A DNA stretch of 64,000 bases from Agreia pratensis. GTDB taxonomy: Bacteria > Actinomycetota > Actinomycetes > Actinomycetales > Microbacteriaceae. Below, in pieces: positions 33,986 to 42,462 of this stretch. Numbering within the stretch: position 1 is the stretch's first letter; every line of letters begins with the position of its first letter. The translations under genes were made by a program, and so were the position numbers. Where the stretch lies: contig NZ_FXAY01000001.1 in NCBI RefSeq assembly GCF_900177685.1, positions 744,001 through 808,000 of the forward strand, in the 5' to 3' direction. The notes beneath the pieces were generated by a model. That model had not been told where the DNA came from, did not search any database, and saw nothing but the letters and a program-made list of their open reading frames with translations.

Positions 33986-35167
<1,182 letters not shown>

Positions 35168-36400
35168 TCAGCGCGCGTCGGTAGCGCCTGCGGCGTCGAC
35201 CGAAGCCAGCGAGCGGGCAAGGCTGATCCTGTCGGGCTTGCCGGATGCGAGGGTCGGCATGGCCTCGACCGTCACGATGCGCACGGGTGCGGCCGCGCGA
35301 CCCGGCCCCGCGATCACGGCCTCGCGCACGCGCTGCAGGCTGTCGGCATCCACCGGACCGTCGGTAACGACGACCGAGACCTGACCCCACTCGGCGCTGG
35401 GCTGCGGCACCACGACTGCACCGCGGAACCCCTCGATCGACTGCACAACACGCTCGACGCGGTCGAGCGACACCTTGATTCCACCCGAGATGATGACGTT
35501 GTCGATGCGGCCGGAGACACGCACGACACCGCCGACCACGTCGCCGGAGTCGGCTGTGCGGTACCAGCGGCGACCGTTCTCGGTGCGGAACTTGCGGTCG
35601 GTGAGTTCGGGGTCGCCGAGGTATCCCTCGGCAAGCATGGGACCTGAGAGTTCGATCTCCCCCGCGCTCACCCGCGCCTGAACCTGGCTGAGCGGGATGC
35701 CGTCGTACACGCATCCGCCCGCCGTCTCGGAGGAGCCGTACGTGCGACGAACGGTGAGGCCGAGCTCGACGGCCCGCTCGAAGAGCGCGGCCGGCAACGC
35801 CTGCCCGCCCACGAGAATCGCGTCGAGGCGACGCAGCTGCTGCCGGATGCCCGCATCAGCCTCGCCCGCGTCGATGACCCGGGCCAGCTGAGCCGGAACC
35901 AGCGAGGCGAACCGCAGCGGGGCATCCATCTCGTCGACGAGAGACGCGAAGACGCGGGCCGAGAAGTGGCCGGGCGGCTGAATGACGGGAGCCGTTCCGG
36001 CCACGATGGAGCGCACCAGAACCTGCACGCCGGCGATGTAGTTGGTGGGCAGAGACAGCAGCCACTGCCCGTTGCCGCCGAGTTCGCTCTCGACCGCGGC
36101 GGCGCTGGCGAGAAGGGCGCCGGTCGACAGGGCCACGCGCTTGGGCGCGCCCGACGAGCCCGACGTCTCGATCACGAGGGCGACGTTCGTGGCCACGTGA
36201 TCGGGAACGGGGTTCTCTCGCACTGTGGGTGTTTCGCCGGGAGCGGGGGCCGCGTGCCTCGGCTGCGGCCGGGAATCGGGGGCCCGTTGCTCTTCGAGCC
36301 GGGGCAGGATGGCCGCGCCTCCCTGCGACAGGGCTTCACGCAGGCGCGGAAGCACGGCCATGGGATCGTTCGCAACCACGATGTCGAGCGGGCGTGTCAT
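35168..36400 (-). CDS. menE: o-succinylbenzoate-CoA ligase
   Basis: An acyl-adenylate-forming enzyme of 410 residues, the short form usual for actinobacterial MenE. The AMP-binding motif is IETSGSSGAPKRVALS, RTYGSSETAGGCVYDG follows, and then the hinge and C-terminal VSGRIDNVIISGGIKVSLDRVE. The final lysine-bearing segment is PTLASGKPDRISL. It activates o-succinylbenzoate to its CoA ester for MenB. The ATG is 6 nt after TAGGGT. Confidence 0.94.
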   Translation of the reverse strand: MTRPLDIVVANDPMAVLPRLREALSQGGAAILPRLEEQRAPDSRPQPRHAAPAPGETPTVRENPVPDHVATNVALVIETSGSSGAPKRVALSTGALLASAAAVESELGGNGQWLLSLPTNYIAGVQVLVRSIVAGTAPVIQPPGHFSARVFASLVDEMDAPLRFASLVPAQLARVIDAGEADAGIRQQLRRLDAILVGGQALPAALFERAVELGLTVRRTYGSSETAGGCVYDGIPLSQVQARVSAGEIELSGPMLAEGYLGDPELTDRKFRTENGRRWYRTADSGDVVGGVVRVSGRIDNVIISGGIKVSLDRVERVVQSIEGFRGAVVVPQPSAEWGQVSVVVTDGPVDADSLQRVREAVIAGPGRAAAPVRIVTVEAMPTLASGKPDRISLARSLASVDAAGATDAR

Positions 36401-36454
36401 CCGTTCACCCTACGTGAGCGCGTGTTTCCGGTGGGTAACGTCTGCCCCGAATCG

Positions 36455-36523
36455 CCGAACGCGGGTGTTCTCGCGCTGCGCGGTGGCTAGGCCACGGCGG
36501 TCGGCGAGAACACCCGCGCTCGG
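36455..36523. repeat. Family C palindrome (copy C2)
   Basis: Arms CCGAACGCGGGTGTTCTCG and CGAGAACACCCGCGCTCGG with a centre containing gcggtgg. The element is within one base of the length of C1 at 15677-15746. It lies between the menE promoter and the 3' end of the ohr gene. Confidence 0.8.
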
Positions 36524-36540
36524 CACGGGAACGGAGGAGA

Positions 36541-36963
36541 CTAGCCCTCTTCGACGACGATCTGAACGTCGATGTTGCCACGGGTGGCGTTGGAGTACGG
36601 GCAGACCTGGTGCGCAGCGTCGGCCAGCTCCTGAGCCTCAGCGAGCGGCAGGCCCGGAAGGACGACCTCGAGCAGAACGGCGAGCTGGAATCCGCCTTCA
36701 CCGTTTGGTCCGATGTGCACGCGACCGCCGACGCTCGAGTCGGAGATCTTCACCTTGCGGGCGCGGGCGACGCTCTGCAGAGCGGAGTGGAAGCAGGCCG
36801 CGTAGCCGGCAGCGAACAGGTCTTCGGGGTTCGCTCCGTTGCCCGATCCGCCCATCTCCTTGGGAATGGCGAGGTCGAGGTCGACCTGTCCGTCGCTCGT
36901 GCGCACGTGGCCGTTGCGGCCTTCGCCGGTCGACAGGGCTTCAGCGGTGTAGAGAATCTCCAT
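36541..36963 (-). CDS. ohr: Organic hydroperoxide resistance protein (Ohr/OsmC family)
   Basis: A 140-residue thiol peroxidase. The two active cysteines are in FAAGYAACFHSAL and HQVCPYSNATRGN, with the supporting Arg and Glu in the expected N-terminal strands (GRNGHV, NPEDLFAAG). It reduces organic hydroperoxides using lipoyl or mycothiol-type donors. The inner ATG is chosen because AAAGGA is 6 nt before it. It lies 11 bp downstream of its probable regulator gene. Confidence 0.92.
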   Translation of the reverse strand: MEILYTAEALSTGEGRNGHVRTSDGQVDLDLAIPKEMGGSGNGANPEDLFAAGYAACFHSALQSVARARKVKISDSSVGGRVHIGPNGEGGFQLAVLLEVVLPGLPLAEAQELADAAHQVCPYSNATRGNIDVQIVVEEG

Positions 36964-36974
36964 GGTGTTTCCTT

Positions 36975-37472
36975 TCATCGACCGACGTCGGGTGCGCCGG
37001 TGGTCTGGGTGGTGTCGAACGAGCGGGTGTCGTCGGCCAGCTGCTTCAGCACGCCGCGGAGCTGCGTCGCCGTGGCGAGGTCGAGCTTCATCGCGCCGGC
37101 AACGCAGGCGGGAACGGCAGCGAGCTCCTCGCGCATCCGCTCGCCTTTATCTGTGAGGCCGATCGTCACGACTCTGGCATCGTCGGATGCGCGGGCGCGC
37201 TCGAGGTAGCCGGCCTCCTCCATGCGCTTCGTGAGCGGCGAGAGGGTGCCGGAGTCGAGTTCGAGCCTCGAGCCGAGGTCACGGAGCGACATCGCCCCCT
37301 CATTCCAGAGAACGACGAACACGAGGTACTGCGGGTACGTGAGCCCCCAGGGTGCGAGCACCGAGCGGTACGTCTGAGTGATGGCGTGCGACGCGTTGTA
37401 GAGAGCGAAGCAGACGAGCTCGTCGACCACGAAGGGCTGCTGCGCTGCAGGTGCTTTCGTCGTTTCGGTCAC
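36975..37472 (-). CDS. ohrR: MarR-family organic-hydroperoxide repressor (OhrR)
   Basis: A 165-residue winged-helix regulator. DELVCFALYNASHA holds the conserved N-terminal sensing cysteine of OhrR, followed by LTYPQYLVFVVLWNEG, the DNA-recognition region LRDLGSRLELDSGTLSPLTKRMEEAGYL and the wing SDDARVVTIGLTDKG. Oxidation of the Cys by organic peroxides would release DNA and induce the ohrR-ohr operon. A GTG six codons further upstream lies within the operator and is an alternative start. Confidence 0.9.
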   Translation of the reverse strand: MTETTKAPAAQQPFVVDELVCFALYNASHAITQTYRSVLAPWGLTYPQYLVFVVLWNEGAMSLRDLGSRLELDSGTLSPLTKRMEEAGYLERARASDDARVVTIGLTDKGERMREELAAVPACVAGAMKLDLATATQLRGVLKQLADDTRSFDTTQTTGAPDVGR

Positions 37473-37482
37473 GACAAAAGCA

Positions 37483-37507
37483 TTGCGCACAATTCAATTG
37501 TGCGCAA
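37483..37507. promoter_or_regulatory. OhrR operator palindrome
   Basis: TTGCGCACAATT, one central base, AATTGTGCGCAA: a perfect 25-bp dyad immediately upstream of ohrR. Its core ACAATT-n-AATTGT resembles known OhrR sites. Autoregulation of the ohrR-ohr operon is expected. Confidence 0.85.
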
Positions 37508-37511
37508 GCTA

Positions 37512-37612
37512 ATGGTCTCGATACGTCGGCTCCTTCGTCGCGCGACTACTCGACCGGCGGACCCTCTCGCTGATCGAGTAGGCCGCCCGCGGCCGTATCG
37601 AGATCTCCGGCG
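37512..37612. repeat. Family A repeat in inside-out order (copy A6)
   Basis: The half tggtctcgatacgtcgg...ctactcgaccggcgg comes first, then tcgctgatcgagtagg...gtatcgagatctcc. It separates the ohrR promoter from the menB stop. Confidence 0.82.
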
Positions 37613-37620
37613 GCAAGCCC

Positions 37621-38541
37621 TCAGTAGTGGTAGGGGAACGGAGACCAGTCGGGCTCACGTTTCTCGAGGAACGAGTCACGCCCCTCGACGGCCTCGTCTG
37701 TTCCATAGGCCAGCCGCGTGGCCTCGCCCGCGAAGACCTGCTGGCCCATGAGCCCGTCGTCGACCGCGTTGAACGCGAATTTGAGCATGCGGATGGCCGT
37801 GGGCGACTTGGTCAGGATCGTGCGTGCCCAGTCCAAGGCTTCCTTCTCGAGCTCGGCGTGCGGCACCACCGCATTCACCGCGCCCATCTCGTAGGCCCGC
37901 TGCGCCGAGTACTCACGCGCGAGAAAGAAGACCTCGCGCGCGAACTTCTGCCCGACCTGCCTGGCGAAATATGCGCTGCCGTAACCTGCGTCGAACGAGC
38001 CGACATCGGCATCCGTCTGTTTGAACTTGCCATGCTCTTCGCTCGCGATCGACAGATCGCAGACCACGTGCAGTGAGTGCCCGCCGCCGGCCGCCCAACC
38101 GGGCACGACGGCGATGACGACCTTGGGCATCGTGCGGATGAGTCGCTGCACCTCGAGGATGTGCAGTCGCCCGGTCGCGGCGCCGGCGAGGGGGCCGTCG
38201 GGCGCGGTGCCGTCGGCGTACTGGTACCCGTCACGACCCCGGATGCGCTGGTCGCCGCCCGAGCAGAAGGCCCAGCCGCCATCTTTCGGGCTCGGGCCGT
38301 TTCCGGTGAGCAGCACGACTCCGATGCGCGGATTCTGCCGCGCATCATCGAGCGCACGGTAGAGCTCGTCGACGGTGTGCGGGCGGAACGCGTTGCGCAC
38401 CTCGGGCCTGTTGAAGGCGATGCGCGCCACGCGCCCGTCGTTCGTGTGGTGGTAGGTGATGTCGGTCAGGGCGCTCGCCCCGGGCGCTGTGGCCCATTCG
38501 GAAGCATCGAAGATCTCAGAGACGAACGGCGTTTCAGACAT
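37621..38541 (-). CDS. menB: 1,4-dihydroxy-2-naphthoyl-CoA synthase
   Basis: A crotonase-fold enzyme of 306 residues that cyclises o-succinylbenzoyl-CoA. Diagnostic segments are RPEVRNAFRPHTVDELY, GWAFCSGGDQRIRGRDGY, VIAVVPGWAAGGGHSLHVVCDL and the MenB-specific DADVGSFDAGYGSAYFARQVG. The C-terminus ends PDWSPFPYHY, as in other MenB proteins. The open frame continues upstream through a family A repeat, but MSETPFVSEIFD is the proper start, 6 nt after CAGACT. Confidence 0.95.
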   Translation of the reverse strand: MSETPFVSEIFDASEWATAPGASALTDITYHHTNDGRVARIAFNRPEVRNAFRPHTVDELYRALDDARQNPRIGVVLLTGNGPSPKDGGWAFCSGGDQRIRGRDGYQYADGTAPDGPLAGAATGRLHILEVQRLIRTMPKVVIAVVPGWAAGGGHSLHVVCDLSIASEEHGKFKQTDADVGSFDAGYGSAYFARQVGQKFAREVFFLAREYSAQRAYEMGAVNAVVPHAELEKEALDWARTILTKSPTAIRMLKFAFNAVDDGLMGQQVFAGEATRLAYGTDEAVEGRDSFLEKREPDWSPFPYHY

Positions 38542-38561
38542 GCTGCCAGTCTGCCAGCCCC

Positions 38562-38663
38562 GCGCCGATCGAGTAGCGGTCGCGAGGAACGAGCACCGCG
38601 TATCGAGATCACATCCGTCGTGATCTCGATAGTCGGTTCGTTGCTCGCTACTCGACCAGCGCG
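38562..38663. repeat. Family A repeat (copy A7)
   Basis: Standard order: gcgccgatcgagtagcgg, a centre of tatcgagatcacatccgtcg followed by tgatctcgata, then ctactcgaccagcgc. It lies between the menB promoter and the 3' end of the next gene. Confidence 0.85.
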
Positions 38664-38674
38664 GCGGGCCGAGG

Positions 38675-39628
38675 TTACGGCGCGGGCGGCTCGCGGTCGT
38701 CGTAGCGGCGCGCCCTGTCACGAAACTCGTCCTCCAGCTCTGCGGGCAGTGTTCCGCGACTCACGATCTCGAGGTCGACCGAGCTCATCGGCCCGCCGCG
38801 AAGCTCTGCTCTCGCCCGCGCCGCCTCGAGAAAGCGCCCCGTGCGATCGTGCTTCAGCTCGATGATCGTGAGCTCGAACTCGCTGCGTGAGTGCACCGAC
38901 TCGCGGGCGACAAGCGACCACACGACCTGATCCCGCAGAGTCATGCCTCCGAACTCGTGCTCCACCGCAGCGAGGGCCGCGGCCCCGGATGCGTGGGCCG
39001 GGTCGTTCCGCAAGGTCACGTCGTGAAAGCCCTCGGCCTGGAGCAGGCCCGTGACCAGGTCGACGAGCTGCATCTTGACGAGCGGATTCGTGAGCTTCGC
39101 CGTGGAGCGCCAGGTTCCGGTAGTGCACGTCTCGAGCAGACTCTCGCCTCCCCAGTCGTTGAGCTCCGAGTCGATGCGCGGGATCTCGCCGAACAGCCCC
39201 CAACTCAAACCGAACTGCGGGGTGATGGCATCGCGCAGCCGCGCGAGCAGAGCCTCGTTGCGCTCGATGACCTCCTCCTGCGACAGCGCCGCCAGAACGA
39301 ACTCGGCATCACCCGCCCGCGTTCCCGGATAGAGCGACCAGTCGACACCGTCTGAGACCGTCGGCAGGTCGTCGTCCGGGCCGATGCCGAGGTCGGAGAG
39401 AACTGCCTGCGCGCGGTCTTGCACCGCATCCAGAAACCCTGCAAGGCCGCCCTCGTCGTCGCCCGGCTCTGTCTCGAGCGCCTGACCCGGCGCATCCGAC
39501 ACCGTTCGCGCCTGCCGGGGGGAGCCGTAGGCGGGCCCACCCACGCGTGGCGGCGTGCCACCGGGCGTGCCGTAGTCGGGGATACCGGGCGCCTCGTCGT
39601 CGTGCGCCGGGGACGTGTCGTCGCGCAT
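38675..39628 (-). CDS. Conserved-looking protein of unknown function
   Basis: A 317-residue soluble protein. The first 60 residues are Pro/Gly/Asp-rich and probably disordered. The remainder is a compact acidic domain, with VDWSLYPGTRAGDAEFVLAALSQEEVIERNEALL, a Trp-rich stretch (WGLFGEIPRIDSELNDWGG) and a charged helical C-terminus. There is no signal peptide or membrane segment, and I recognise no family. The ATG is 6 nt after CAGACT. Confidence 0.7.
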   Translation of the reverse strand: MRDDTSPAHDDEAPGIPDYGTPGGTPPRVGGPAYGSPRQARTVSDAPGQALETEPGDDEGGLAGFLDAVQDRAQAVLSDLGIGPDDDLPTVSDGVDWSLYPGTRAGDAEFVLAALSQEEVIERNEALLARLRDAITPQFGLSWGLFGEIPRIDSELNDWGGESLLETCTTGTWRSTAKLTNPLVKMQLVDLVTGLLQAEGFHDVTLRNDPAHASGAAALAAVEHEFGGMTLRDQVVWSLVARESVHSRSEFELTIIELKHDRTGRFLEAARARAELRGGPMSSVDLEIVSRGTLPAELEDEFRDRARRYDDREPPAP

Positions 39629-39705
39629 GCGTTCAGTCTGTCAGCCCGGGTCGCCTACCCTCGATAGTGCGCATTCCCGCTTTGTGCGCCAGAAGGAGTC
39701 CCCCC

Positions 39706-40233
39706 GTGACGATCGTCGCTTCCGCAGACGGCTCAGCCCTCGGCAACCCCGGCCCCGCAGGCTGGGCCTGGTACGTCGACGATGAGCGCTGGGCGGCGGG
39801 CGGCTGGCCCCGCGCCACGAACAACATCGGCGAACTCACCGCCGTGCTCGAGCTGCTGCGCGCGACCGAGGGCGAGAACGAGCCGCTGCACATCATCTGC
39901 GACAGCCAGTACACCATCAAGGCGTGCACCGAGTGGATGGCGGGCTGGAAGCGCAAGGGCTGGCGCAAGGCCGACGGCAAGCCGGTGCTCAACGTCGAGA
40001 TCATCAAGCAGCTCGACGACGCTCTACAGGGGCGGGTCGTGACCTTCGAGTGGGTCAAGGGGCACGCGAACCACCCCATGAACGAGGCGGCCGACGCGCG
40101 CGCCCGAGCCGCATCGACGGCGTACCAGAACCGCACGGCCGTGCCGAGTGGTCCGGGATGGCCGGGCGCCGCCGCATCCGCCCCGGTCGAGGCCGTTCTG
40201 GCCGAAGACACCGCCCCGCCTTCGCTCTTCTAG
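39706..40233 (+). CDS. rnhA: Ribonuclease H
   Basis: A 175-residue RNase HI. Catalytic residues are visible as Asp in VASADGSALGNPGPAGWAW, Glu in NNIGELTAVLELL, Asp in IICDSQYTIKACTEWM, and the final acidic residue in GHANHPMNEAADARA. It degrades RNA in RNA-DNA hybrids. The C-terminal 30 residues (Pro/Ala-rich) are an extension. The GTG has an AAGGAG Shine-Dalgarno 8 nt upstream. The longer open frame upstream is antisense to the previous gene. Confidence 0.93.
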   Translation: MTIVASADGSALGNPGPAGWAWYVDDERWAAGGWPRATNNIGELTAVLELLRATEGENEPLHIICDSQYTIKACTEWMAGWKRKGWRKADGKPVLNVEIIKQLDDALQGRVVTFEWVKGHANHPMNEAADARARAASTAYQNRTAVPSGPGWPGAAASAPVEAVLAEDTAPPSLF

Positions 40234-40340
40234 GCTCGCGGAGCAGAAACGGTTCAGCCTGAGCGGACCCTCGTCGCTATTCGACGAGGACATGCTCCAC
40301 GTGCACCGAATCAAACCGAGACGTCGGCCTACGCTGGAGC

Positions 40341-41357
40341 ATGGCCTCCCCCGCACTCCCCGCTCTTGCCGAACTGCTCGCCGCCGCGCACGTCGTCTCT
40401 CTTCCGCTGACCACCCGGTTTCGACGCATCGACACCCGCGAGGCAGTGGTGTTCCGCGGACCCGAGGGCTCCACGGAGTTCTCGCCCTTCGCCGAATACG
40501 ACGACATCGAGGCGGCCACCTGGCTCGCCGCAGCCATCGACTTCGGGTGGCGGGCGCAGCCCTCTCCCCTGCGCGACCGCATCCGCGTGAACGCCACGGT
40601 TCCCGCGGTGGATGCGTCGCGGGTACCCGAGGTGCTCGCCCTGTACGACGGGTGCCGCACCGCAAAGGTGAAGGTCGCGGAAGCAGGACAGGTACTCGCC
40701 GACGACGTCGCCCGCGTGCGGGCCGTGCGTGCGGCGCTCGGTGCCGAGGGGCGCATCCGCGTCGATGGCAACGGCGGCTGGAATGTCGACGAGGCCGAGC
40801 ACGCCATCCATTCACTGGCCGAATTCGACCTCGAGTATGTCGAGCAACCGTGCGCCTCGATCGCCGAACTCGCCGAACTGCGCGAGCGCCTGCACGACTG
40901 GGACATCCCGATCGCTGCCGACGAGAGCGTTCGCCGAGCCGACGACCCTCTCGAGGTCGCGCGCGCGGGGGCCGCAGACCTCCTGGTGATCAAGGCGCAG
41001 CCGCTGGGCGGCGTGCACTCGGCACTCGACATCGTTGGCGAAGCCGGGCTGCCCGTCGTCGTCTCGAGCGCCCTCGACACGTCGGTGGGCCTGTCGATGG
41101 GAGCCTGGCTCGCCGCCAGCATCCCCACACTCGACTTCGACTGCGGGCTTGGCACGGCGTCGCTGCTGGCGGCGGATGTGACGGCGCGGCCCGTGCGCGC
41201 CGTCGACGGCTTCATCGAGGTGGAACGCGTCGAACTCGACGACGCCTTGCTGACGCAGCACGCGGCATCGGTCGAGCGCGACGCCTGGTGGCGAGCCAGA
41301 ATCAGCCGTTGCTACGAGGCACTCACCACCCTCGAGCTGGTTCGACCCGATCGATAG
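40341..41357 (+). CDS. menC: o-succinylbenzoate synthase
   Basis: An enolase-superfamily dehydratase of 338 residues. The catalytic lysine pair sits in TAKVKVAEAG and LLVIKAQPLGG. The metal ligands are in RIRVDGNGGWNVDEA, EYVEQPCAS and IPIAADESVRR. It makes o-succinylbenzoate, feeding MenE and MenB. The start lies 5 nt after TACGCT. It follows rnhA by 107 bp. Confidence 0.93.
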   Translation: MASPALPALAELLAAAHVVSLPLTTRFRRIDTREAVVFRGPEGSTEFSPFAEYDDIEAATWLAAAIDFGWRAQPSPLRDRIRVNATVPAVDASRVPEVLALYDGCRTAKVKVAEAGQVLADDVARVRAVRAALGAEGRIRVDGNGGWNVDEAEHAIHSLAEFDLEYVEQPCASIAELAELRERLHDWDIPIAADESVRRADDPLEVARAGAADLLVIKAQPLGGVHSALDIVGEAGLPVVVSSALDTSVGLSMGAWLAASIPTLDFDCGLGTASLLAADVTARPVRAVDGFIEVERVELDDALLTQHAASVERDAWWRARISRCYEALTTLELVRPDR

Positions 41358-41552
41358 CAAGCGCTCGCGTCATGTGCGCAAAGTCGTCACGCTGTGCCAT
41401 AAGCCCCGAACTGGGGGTATGAAATAACTACGAATTCTCGCTAACGTCGCTCTGGCTGGCAATTTCCCGAAAATCTGGAATGTCGTCCGGCTCACCCAGC
41501 AAAACGCGGCCGTCCCCTATCTTCCGGGCACAGCACCGACGAAAGGTCCCCA

Positions 41553-42248
41553 ATGGCACTCCTCCTCGCATCGCGCGTGCGCGCCGTCTGCACCGTCGCC
41601 GCAATCGGGGCGCTCGCCGTCGCGGGTGTCGGCTTCAACGCCAGCGCCGCATCGGCAGAACCCACCGGAACGAGTTCCGGTTCCGGGGGAACCAGCTCTG
41701 GCAGCGGCGGCACGAGTTCGGGTTCTGGAGGAACCAGCTCTGGCAGCAGCGGCTCCGGCTCGGGTGGTTCGAGTTCTGGTGGATCCGGCACCGGAACTGG
41801 TCCTGGGACAGGCTCCGGAACGTCGACGACCGGGCTCACAGCACGCCTCATCGAAGGATCGACGCTCACCGTCGCCCGCGGGAGCCAGCTCACCGTGACG
41901 GGCGAAGGCTTCACCCCCCAGGGCGAGGCCAAGGTCTGGTTCCATTCCGACCCGATCCTCGTGGCCACCGCGACCGTCGCAGCAGACGGCACAGTCACTG
42001 CCACATTCTTGGTTCCCTCAGCTGCCGCCGCCGGCGTGCACACCATCGAGATCGAAGACGTCAGCACCGGGCGAGTCTTTGTCGTCGCCACAGTGACGAT
42101 CACCGATCAGGCGACACTCGCCCAGACAGGCTTCGCGGGTGACCTCGCTGGTGGAGCCGGCGCGCTTCTCCTGCTCGCCGGCGCTGGCGTTCTCGTGAGC
42201 CGGCGGGTCGGTCGCGGCACGCTCAGCGCAGCCTCACCGAAGGCCTGA
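41553..42248 (+). CDS. Secreted Gly/Ser-rich surface protein with sortase-type signal
   Basis: A 231-residue protein. The signal peptide is about residues 1-37 (VAAIGALAVAGVGFNASAASA). A low-complexity stretch follows in which GTSSGSGG is repeated several times and grades into GTGPGTGSG. A beta-rich domain comes next (LTVTGEGFTPQGEAKVWFHSDP), and the C-terminus has LAQTG at 189-193, a hydrophobic helix and SRR. LAxTG is the class E sortase sorting signal of actinobacteria, so wall anchoring is predicted. No sortase gene is in the window. GAAAGG precedes the ATG. Confidence 0.82.
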   Translation: MALLLASRVRAVCTVAAIGALAVAGVGFNASAASAEPTGTSSGSGGTSSGSGGTSSGSGGTSSGSSGSGSGGSSSGGSGTGTGPGTGSGTSTTGLTARLIEGSTLTVARGSQLTVTGEGFTPQGEAKVWFHSDPILVATATVAADGTVTATFLVPSAAAAGVHTIEIEDVSTGRVFVVATVTITDQATLAQTGFAGDLAGGAGALLLLAGAGVLVSRRVGRGTLSAASPKA

Positions 42249-42274
42249 TTCTCTGTCGCTCGTCGTCGCCCAGA

Positions 42275-42320
42275 CAGCCCGAAGGGCACCCGGCATCAAC
42301 CGGGATGCCCTCCGGGCTGT
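42275..42320. terminator. Strong stem-loop after the surface-protein gene
   Basis: ACAGCCCGAAGGGCA pairs with TGCCCTCCGGGCTGT with one mismatch, and an inner CCGG/CCGG extends the stem around the loop catcaa. It begins 27 bp after the stop. There is no T-tract, so it may be an attenuator, and the region may also be coding for the next gene. Confidence 0.5.
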
Positions 42321-42462
42321 CAGTGCGTTCGCTGCGATCACGCTCGCCGTAGCCGCGACTATCGTCTTCCTCCCGGGAGGACTGGTTCGCTGGTTCCTAC
42401 CGAAAGATGCTCTCCTCGCGATCGCCGTCATTCCGGCGATTCTCGCCACGCCGCAGGGCAGA

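Noticed and set aside
41358-41552. Possible RNA gene between menC and the surface-protein gene
   Set aside because: Only a weak CCCC/GGGG hairpin is visible; no conserved RNA motif could be recognised.
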